A stretch of 64,000 nucleotides of DNA from Streptomyces bacillaris (lineage in GTDB: Bacteria; Actinomycetota; Actinomycetes; Streptomycetales; Streptomycetaceae), in the NCBI RefSeq assembly GCF_003268675.1, contig NZ_CP029378.1:5580001-5644000 (forward strand), read 5' to 3'. The notes under the pieces were generated by a model. The model worked only from the letters and a program-made list of their open reading frames with translations, made no database searches and was not told the DNA's origin. Both the position numbers and the translations under genes were made by a program. Below, piece by piece: positions 59,114 through 64,000 of this stretch. The first letter of the stretch is position 1. Every line of letters begins with the position of its first letter.

Positions 59114-59304
59114 GGCGGTGCACTGAGGCGCGCGCTGACGCTGCGTGCTGAGGCTGCGAGCCGAGGGCGCGCCCTGTGCTGACGGCCCCCCTGGCGCCCC
59201 GCCCGGTGGTCCGCTCCGTCCCGACGGGTACCGGGAAATCCGCTGGCCCGTCGGGCGCGCGGCTGCGACGATGCCCTCCGTTTCCCGACGGAGGGCATGT
59301 GTTC

Positions 59305-60405
59305 GTGTTCGTTTTCGCGTGCGCGGGCTGCGGTGCCGAGCTGACCGTCCCGCTCTCCCGGGCAGCCCTGCCGCCCCACGCTCACCAGACGTACGGGAAC
59401 GGGCTTCAACTCGGTGTGCTCATGGAGGCGGGCACGTTCGCCGTGGACCCGGACGGCGCGCCCGGCTCGGTCGTCCTCGCGCCGGGCGACGTGCGCGGCA
59501 CCCGGCTGCTTCCGGAGCGGGCCGCCGGCTCCTGTTGCGGGCTCGACGGAGCGGAGGGCCCCAACATGGCGTGCGACACGTGCGGCCTGCCCGTGGCGAG
59601 CCGGATCGACGACTGCTCGCTCTGGCAGGCGGTATGGCTCGCCCCCGGCGCCGTGCGCCCCGTCCTCGTCGACGACACCGCGGCCCCGCCCGCCATCTGG
59701 GCGGAACTGCTGGAGGAGGGGGAGGGCACGCCTCCGTTCGAGCCGATCGCCACCTGGGCACCGGGATCGGGGCGCGACCACTTCTGGTCGTGGAGCCCGC
59801 GGTGGGAGGCCGCGGCGGGCCAGGCGCTCGCCCATCTGCTGGCGGCCTCGGAGGGCCGGCCGGTGTCCGTCCCGGACGGCTGGTGCGTGCAAGTGTTCCA
59901 ACGCGCCCTGGACGTCATGCTGCTTGGGGCCCGGCCTGGCGCGCTGCCCGAGGCCCGGCCTGACCTGCCACCTGTGGGCGGGCCTGGCGTGCCGCCCGCG
60001 GACCGGGCCGCCCTGCCGCCCGCGGACCGGGCCGTCCGGCTCGCCGTCCTGGCCGGACCGGGGCTGCCCGTCCCGGACGCCGGGGCCGACATCGTCCTCG
60101 TACCGGTCCATCCGCAGACCGGAGAGACGTGGACCCCCGAGACCGCCGCCCACCCGGTGCCGCTGCCCTTCGACGTATGGCGGTGGCTGGCCTTCCCCCG
60201 GACGCACCTGGCCCTCCCCGCCTCGGGCGGCCTGCCCGACGGAGTGCTCCGCGACGACCCGCCCGCACCACGCCCCCGCTCCCTCTTCCGGGCCGACCCG
60301 GGCGTCTTCCGGCACGCCCTCGCCCGGCTCCCGGCCGCCCGCAGCCCGTGGCTCCGCAGGATCTCCGAGAACCTCGCGCAATACGTACAGGCCGGCCTCT
60401 TTTAG
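59305..60405 (+). CDS. Hypothetical protein with Cys-rich zinc-type motifs
   Basis: 366 residues, family not recognised. N-terminal CAGCGAEL and, about residue 72, CCGLDG ... CDTCGLP ... DDCSLW suggest a zinc site. A Pro/Ala/Asp-rich linker with a short duplicated PPADRA unit (around 60000-60040) divides it. The C-terminal half ends FRHALARLPAARSPWLRRISENL. GGAGGG is nine bases before GTG 59305 and only three before GTG 59299, so 59305 is used. Cytoplasmic; stands alone after tetR. Confidence 0.72.
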   Translation: MFVFACAGCGAELTVPLSRAALPPHAHQTYGNGLQLGVLMEAGTFAVDPDGAPGSVVLAPGDVRGTRLLPERAAGSCCGLDGAEGPNMACDTCGLPVASRIDDCSLWQAVWLAPGAVRPVLVDDTAAPPAIWAELLEEGEGTPPFEPIATWAPGSGRDHFWSWSPRWEAAAGQALAHLLAASEGRPVSVPDGWCVQVFQRALDVMLLGARPGALPEARPDLPPVGGPGVPPADRAALPPADRAVRLAVLAGPGLPVPDAGADIVLVPVHPQTGETWTPETAAHPVPLPFDVWRWLAFPRTHLALPASGGLPDGVLRDDPPAPRPRSLFRADPGVFRHALARLPAARSPWLRRISENLAQYVQAGLF

Positions 60406-60440
60406 CGGACGGGGAATGCCGGATCGGCCAACAGGCTTGT

Positions 60441-61046
60441 TCAGCCCGCTCGTTCGGCAGTCACCAGCAGGGTGGCTGCCGACCCGGGGCCGTCGCTCGT
60501 CGCGGGGAACGTGTCGACCGTGATGCCGGTGAAGCCCGCCGCGTCCAGGACCTTCACCCACACCTGCTCCTGGAGGACCCACCGGCGCATGGTGGTCTCC
60601 TCGCCCTCCGGGGTCTTCGCGGGGATGTCGGCCGCCACCACCTCCGGCTGGGCGGGGACGGAGTTCAGGTAGTGGGCCAGGGTGGCGAAGGCCAGTCGGC
60701 CGCCCGGCCTGAGGGCGGCCGCCGCCGCGGGCAGCAGCGTGCGGGGGCCGGTGAAGTCGACCGCCCCGAAGACGCTGTACAGCGCGTCGTACGTGTTCCT
60801 CGCCGCCTCCAGGTGACGTACGGCGTCGGACCGCACGATGCGCAGGCGCGGGGCCAGGCGGGAGAAGAGGCCGGTGGCCAGCCCGTACTGCGCGGGGGAG
60901 GCGTCGACGGCCACGATCCGGGCGGGCTCGTGGTGGACGGCCAGATGCGCGGCCTGCCGGGCGGCCCCGGCACCGAGGTCACCGACCACCCGCCCCCTCA
61001 ACTCCCCAAGAACCTCGGCGGCCGTGCCGATTCCGGCCGGTCTCAC
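60441..61046 (-). CDS. Short class I SAM-dependent methyltransferase
   Basis: 201 residues. Motif I VVGDLGAGAARQAAHL (DxGxGx), VAVDASPAQY acid loop, motif around VDFTGPRTLLPAAAAALRPGGRLAFATL. Relatives begin about 40 residues earlier, so the N-terminal helix is missing or replaced. The GTG start overlaps the upstream stop (GTGA), which makes this truncated form look real and translationally coupled. Substrate unknown. Confidence 0.72.
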   Translation of the reverse strand: MRPAGIGTAAEVLGELRGRVVGDLGAGAARQAAHLAVHHEPARIVAVDASPAQYGLATGLFSRLAPRLRIVRSDAVRHLEAARNTYDALYSVFGAVDFTGPRTLLPAAAAALRPGGRLAFATLAHYLNSVPAQPEVVAADIPAKTPEGEETTMRRWVLQEQVWVKVLDAAGFTGITVDTFPATSDGPGSAATLLVTAERAG

Positions 61047-61408
61047 CCCCCGGCCGACGCCCCCAGTTGCCTGATCTTCTCGAAGGGGTAACCGCCCACC
61101 ACCGCGATGACCAGGGCGTACGCCGCGAAGGCGGCCAGGCCCGAGGTGGAGACGGACCGGCCGCCGCCGCTCAGGATGACCGTCCCGAGGGGGACCAGGG
61201 GTGCCAGGCCGAGGATCGCCGCTCCGGTGCACCAGAACGCCACCAGGTCGTTCGCCCGCTGCCGGAGGACGGGGTCCGACCTGACCGCTGCCGGGACCTC
61301 GTAGCCGGTCGTCCGGTCGCCGACCTTGCCCCGGTAGCCGGTGCGGGCCGCGAGGGAGCCGGCCAGGCCCAGCAGGAGGAAGCAGCCGAAAAGGAACAGG
61401 TAAGCCAT
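61043..61408 (-). CDS. Small membrane protein (three helices)
   Basis: 121 residues with hydrophobic segments about 2-20, 55-78 and 88-108, and a soluble loop RGKVGDRTTGYEVPAAVRSDPVL. Resembles SdpI/YhfL-like small membrane proteins but I cannot assign it. Upstream partner of the short methyltransferase with four-base overlap. A GTG two codons before ATG 61408 is an alternative start. Confidence 0.7.
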   Translation of the reverse strand: MAYLFLFGCFLLLGLAGSLAARTGYRGKVGDRTTGYEVPAAVRSDPVLRQRANDLVAFWCTGAAILGLAPLVPLGTVILSGGGRSVSTSGLAAFAAYALVIAVVGGYPFEKIRQLGASAGG

Positions 61409-61498
61409 GTGCACCCCGAGAGTCCGTTGTGCCGAGGACTCTAAGGGTGCGACGGACGGTGCGAGCGCCACTCGTCCGGCGTACGCGACAATGGAGCC

Positions 61499-62647
61499 AT
61501 GACCACGCTCGCCCCTGCCCTCCCGCAGCTCCGCATCGGCCCGCACGCCGTACAGCCGCCCGTGGTGCTCGCGCCCATGGCCGGTATCACCAACGCCCCG
61601 TTCCGGACGCTGTGCCGGGAGTTCTCCGGGGGCAAGGGGCTCTTCGTCAGCGAGATGATCACCACGCGGGCGCTGGTCGAGCGCAACGAGAAGACCATGC
61701 AGCTCATCCACTTCGACGCGGCCGAGACCCCGCGCTCGATCCAGCTGTACGGGGTCGACCCGGTCACCGTCGGCAAGGCGGTCCGGATGATCGTCGAGGA
61801 GGACCTGGCCGACCACATCGACCTGAACTTCGGCTGCCCCGTGCCCAAGGTCACCCGCAAGGGCGGCGGCTCCGCGCTCCCGTACAAGCGGCCCCTGCTG
61901 CGGGCGATCCTCCGGGAGGCCGTCTCCGGCGCCGGGGACCTCCCCGTCACCATCAAGATGCGCAAGGGCATCGACGACGACCACCTCACCTTCCTGGACG
62001 CCGGGCGCATCGCCGTGGAGGAGGGGGTGACCGCCGTTGCCCTGCACGGCAGGACCACTGCCCAGCACTACGGCGGCACCGCCGACTGGGACGCCATCGC
62101 CCGGCTCAAGGAGCACGTCCCCGAGATTCCCGTGCTCGGCAACGGGGACATCTGGTGCGCCGACGACGCCCTGCGGATGATGCGCGAGACCGGGTGCGAC
62201 GGGGTCGTGGTCGGGCGCGGGTGCCTCGGGCGGCCCTGGCTCTTCGCCGACCTGGTCAGTGCCATGGAGGGGCGTACGGAACGGCACGCGCCCACCCTGC
62301 GCGAGGTCGCGGACGTCATGGTGCGCCATGCGACGCTCCTGGGGGAGTGGATCGGTGACGAGGCCCGGGGCGTCATCGACTTCCGCAAGCACGTCGCCTG
62401 GTATCTCAAGGGCTTCGCCGTCGGCTCCGAGATGCGCAAGAAGCTCGCCATCACCTCCTCGCTGGAGGAGCTGGCCTCCCAGCTGCACGAGCTGGACCTC
62501 GACCAGCCCTGGCCGGACGGCGCCGACGGGCCCCGGGGGCGGACCTCCGGCAACAACCGGGTCGTCCTGCCGGACGGCTGGCTCAAGGACCCGTACGACT
62601 GCGCCGGGGTCAGCGCCGACGCGGAGCTGGACACCTCCGGCGGCTGA
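61499..62647 (+). CDS. dusB: tRNA-dihydrouridine synthase DusB
   Basis: FMN enzyme that reduces uridines in the tRNA D-loop. 382 residues. PPVVLAPMAGITNAPFR start, DLNFGCPVPKV with the catalytic Cys, TIKMRKGID, VALHGRTTAQHYGG, LGNGDIWCADDA, GVVVGRGCLGRPWLF. The C-terminal helical domain has the FRKHVAWYLKGF motif. GACAAT six bases before ATG 61499 suggests a leaderless mRNA. No partner genes on this strand. Confidence 0.95.
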   Translation: MTTLAPALPQLRIGPHAVQPPVVLAPMAGITNAPFRTLCREFSGGKGLFVSEMITTRALVERNEKTMQLIHFDAAETPRSIQLYGVDPVTVGKAVRMIVEEDLADHIDLNFGCPVPKVTRKGGGSALPYKRPLLRAILREAVSGAGDLPVTIKMRKGIDDDHLTFLDAGRIAVEEGVTAVALHGRTTAQHYGGTADWDAIARLKEHVPEIPVLGNGDIWCADDALRMMRETGCDGVVVGRGCLGRPWLFADLVSAMEGRTERHAPTLREVADVMVRHATLLGEWIGDEARGVIDFRKHVAWYLKGFAVGSEMRKKLAITSSLEELASQLHELDLDQPWPDGADGPRGRTSGNNRVVLPDGWLKDPYDCAGVSADAELDTSGG

Positions 62648-62663
62648 GGCGGCGGGAGCCCGG

Positions 62664-62765
62664 GCCCGTACCCGTACCTGCGCGGAAGCCGGGTCCGTGT
62701 CCCCGCCCGCGATGCGTACCCGCGCGGGAGCCGGGCCCGTTTCCGTACGCGTACGGCTCGTGCCC
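62664..62765. repeat. Imperfect repeats GCGGGAGCCGGGCCCGT in the dusB-gntR spacer
   Basis: Three degenerate copies of CGG(A/G)AGCCGGG(C/T)CCGT with CCGTACCCGTAC between. Gene-free. Could act in termination. Confidence 0.5.
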
Positions 62766-62811
62766 CGGCCTCTGCCCTCGTCGTACGTCCAGGGCCCCGT
62801 ACCCGTAAGCC

Positions 62812-63567
62812 TCAGCCCGTCACGTCCGGGCCCGCCCGCCGCTCCAGCGGCGCCGCCGCCGCGGAGTTCATCACGTTGAAGACCACGCTGCCCGCCCGGT
62901 AGCGGTCGTCCGTCCACTCGATGGCCCGGCCCGCCGCCGTGCACGACAGGTGGCGCTGGCGCAGCAGCGGGCTGGCGCGGCGGACCTGGAGGAGGCGGGC
63001 GTCCTCGCTGCCGGCCGCCACCGCGTCGATCAGGTGCTCGCCGTAGTGCGCCACGATGTCCGCCCGCTCCGCGATGCTGTCCATGATCGAGACGCAGTCC
63101 TCCGGCAGCTCCAGGACCGCCGGGGCCACCCAGTCCGCGTACACCGTCCGCTCGACCATCACCGGTTCGCCGTCCAGGTGGCGCAGGCGCAGGACGTAGA
63201 GGATCTCGGTGCCCGGCTCCGCGTCCAGGCGGTCGGCCTCCTCGTCGGTGGCCGGGCGCAGGGTGCGGGTCAGGATGCGGCTGGTGACCTCGCACCCCAT
63301 GGCCTGTGCCCACTGCGCGAAGCTGTTGAGCTGTTGGAAGCTCTGGCGGCGCTCCTGGCGCAGGACCACCCGCCGGGCCCCCTGCCGGGAGCCGATCAGG
63401 CCCTCGGAGGCCAGCAGCGCCACCGCCTGGCGGACCGTGCCGCGGGAGACCGACCAGCGGGTGGCGAGGTCGCTCTCGGAGGGCAGCCGGGAGCCCAGCG
63501 GGTACGTGCCCGTCCGGATGGCGTGCCGCAGCGACTCGGCGATCTCCCGGTAGCGCGTAGCGCCCAC
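62812..63567 (-). CDS. GntR family regulator with UTRA domain
   Basis: 251 residues. GntR winged helix (about 1-70: LGSRLPSESDLATRWSVSRGTVRQAVALLASEGLI in pieces LPSESDLATRW and SRGTVRQAVALL) and a UTRA effector domain (about 85-245; EILYVLRLRHLDGEPVMVERTVYADW region; SGSEDARLLQV-like AGSEDARLLQV). HutC/DasR-subfamily proteins sense sugars, sugar phosphates or similar ligands. Divergent from a lipoprotein gene that looks like an ABC-transporter binding protein, its likely target. GTG 63567 follows GGGGG. Confidence 0.92.
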   Translation of the reverse strand: MGATRYREIAESLRHAIRTGTYPLGSRLPSESDLATRWSVSRGTVRQAVALLASEGLIGSRQGARRVVLRQERRQSFQQLNSFAQWAQAMGCEVTSRILTRTLRPATDEEADRLDAEPGTEILYVLRLRHLDGEPVMVERTVYADWVAPAVLELPEDCVSIMDSIAERADIVAHYGEHLIDAVAAGSEDARLLQVRRASPLLRQRHLSCTAAGRAIEWTDDRYRAGSVVFNVMNSAAAAPLERRAGPDVTG

Positions 63568-63785
63568 GCGTCCCCCTTGGCTTCATGTGAACCGTGCGTT
63601 GTGTACAGGTCCGCTCTTCCGTGACGGTCCTGCCGCTCACTCTAGCGTCGTCGTGACACGTTTCGATGCGAGGTCGTTATCTACCACAAGCCCTGGATAG
63701 TGGGCTTTCCTCTTCCCGCCCTCTTGCGGCACCAGACATGGGACGTTAACTTCCCGGACACCTGGCCCGGGCGAACTGGTGCCAG

Positions 63786-63799
63786 CTTGTATGAACAAG
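63786..63799. promoter_or_regulatory. Operator candidate CTTGT-ATGA-ACAAG
   Basis: Perfect 5-bp arms, 35 bases before the lipoprotein start, in the GntR/lipoprotein divergent spacer. GntR-type operators are often TTGT(N)nACAA-like. Confidence 0.5.
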
Positions 63800-63833
63800 T
63801 GGCCCTCACACTTCGCTTCCGGGAGATACCACC

Positions 63834-64000
63834 GTGCGCAGAGCCCGACCCCGTCCCCGTATCCGCGCCAACGGCCGTACCGTTGCCGCTCTCGCCCTCA
63901 CCACCGCCACCCTCACCGTCCTCACCGCCTGCGGTGCCGCGCCCGAGGAGAAGGCCGAGGCCGGGGCGAACGGTGTGAAGTCCGCCGACGCCACCTCGGT
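63834..64000 (+). CDS. Lipoprotein, probably ABC-transporter substrate-binding protein (3' end outside window)
   Basis: GTG 63834 with GGGAG eight bases upstream. The first 55 residues are visible: a basic n-region (RRARPRPRIRANGR), hydrophobic core (ALALTTATLTVL) and lipobox LTAC at about residue 33, then a charged linker (PEEKAEAGANG). A lipoprotein signal next to a divergent GntR/UTRA gene is the usual layout of sugar ABC importers, but the binding domain itself is beyond the window, so the role is inferred. Confidence 0.75.
   Translation, partial: MRRARPRPRIRANGRTVAALALTTATLTVLTACGAAPEEKAEAGANGVKSADATS

Overview
The window is very GC-rich, with strong GC bias at third codon positions, frequent GTG starts, 1-4 base start/stop overlaps and twin-arginine signals. 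Gene content and order (hrcA-dnaJ, phoH-ybeY-corC-era, leuA, recO-uppS-zur-znuBCA-glyS) are those of a Streptomyces chromosome. No rRNA, tRNA or CRISPR array was found.

Bases 1-25.8 kb are conserved core. They hold the heat-shock repressor/chaperone pair hrcA-dnaJ; nitronate monooxygenase with rsmE; a HIT protein, RNase Z and an adenine-deaminase-type amidohydrolase; a frameshifted sugar kinase; and the RNA/ribosome operon phoH-ybeY-corC-yjbR, a zinc-less cytidine deaminase homologue and era. Next come an emfourin/M4 protease pair, leuA behind a leader peptide with four consecutive Leu codons, a TerB-like protein, recO, uppS, the zinc regulon znuA-znuC-znuB-zur with two Zur boxes over the znuA start, and glyS.

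Bases 25.8-37.7 kb form an accessory island that looks like an undescribed biosynthetic cluster. One strand carries a MarR-controlled flavin-reductase/acetyltransferase fusion and an FGE-fold protein. The other carries a tightly overlapped operon: methyltransferase, WD40 protein, processive glycosyltransferase, PIG-L deacetylase, GTP cyclohydrolase II and MFS exporter, with a LuxR regulator upstream. GTP cyclohydrolase II + WD40 + FGE-fold + methyltransferase + exporter recalls the toxoflavin (azapteridine) operon. The NodC-type glycosyltransferase + amino-sugar deacetylase + NodS-like methyltransferase recalls Nod-factor chemistry. The two sets are fused here in one transcription unit.

Bases 37.9-64 kb are mixed accessory and core genes. 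They include secreted proteins, an NmrA/HxlR pair, a five-gene block with tandem paralogues facing an XRE/DUF397 regulator set, glutaminase, a 2H phosphoesterase and a secreted protein/DUF4239 pair. A scarred region follows with a transposase remnant inside a dead XRE gene. Then come an epoxide hydrolase, an L-glutamate-oxidase-like amine oxidase with a Tat signal, an M23 peptidase, several broken genes, a TetR-hydrolase pair with clear operators, dusB, and a GntR regulator facing a lipoprotein gene cut by the window edge.

Three genes (sugar kinase, first DUF397, NlpC/P60-like) are each broken by one missing base in a short homopolymer. This is either recent decay or sequence error and should be checked before calling them dead. 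About ten starts have a -10-like hexamer 6-7 bases upstream, which suggests leaderless mRNAs.
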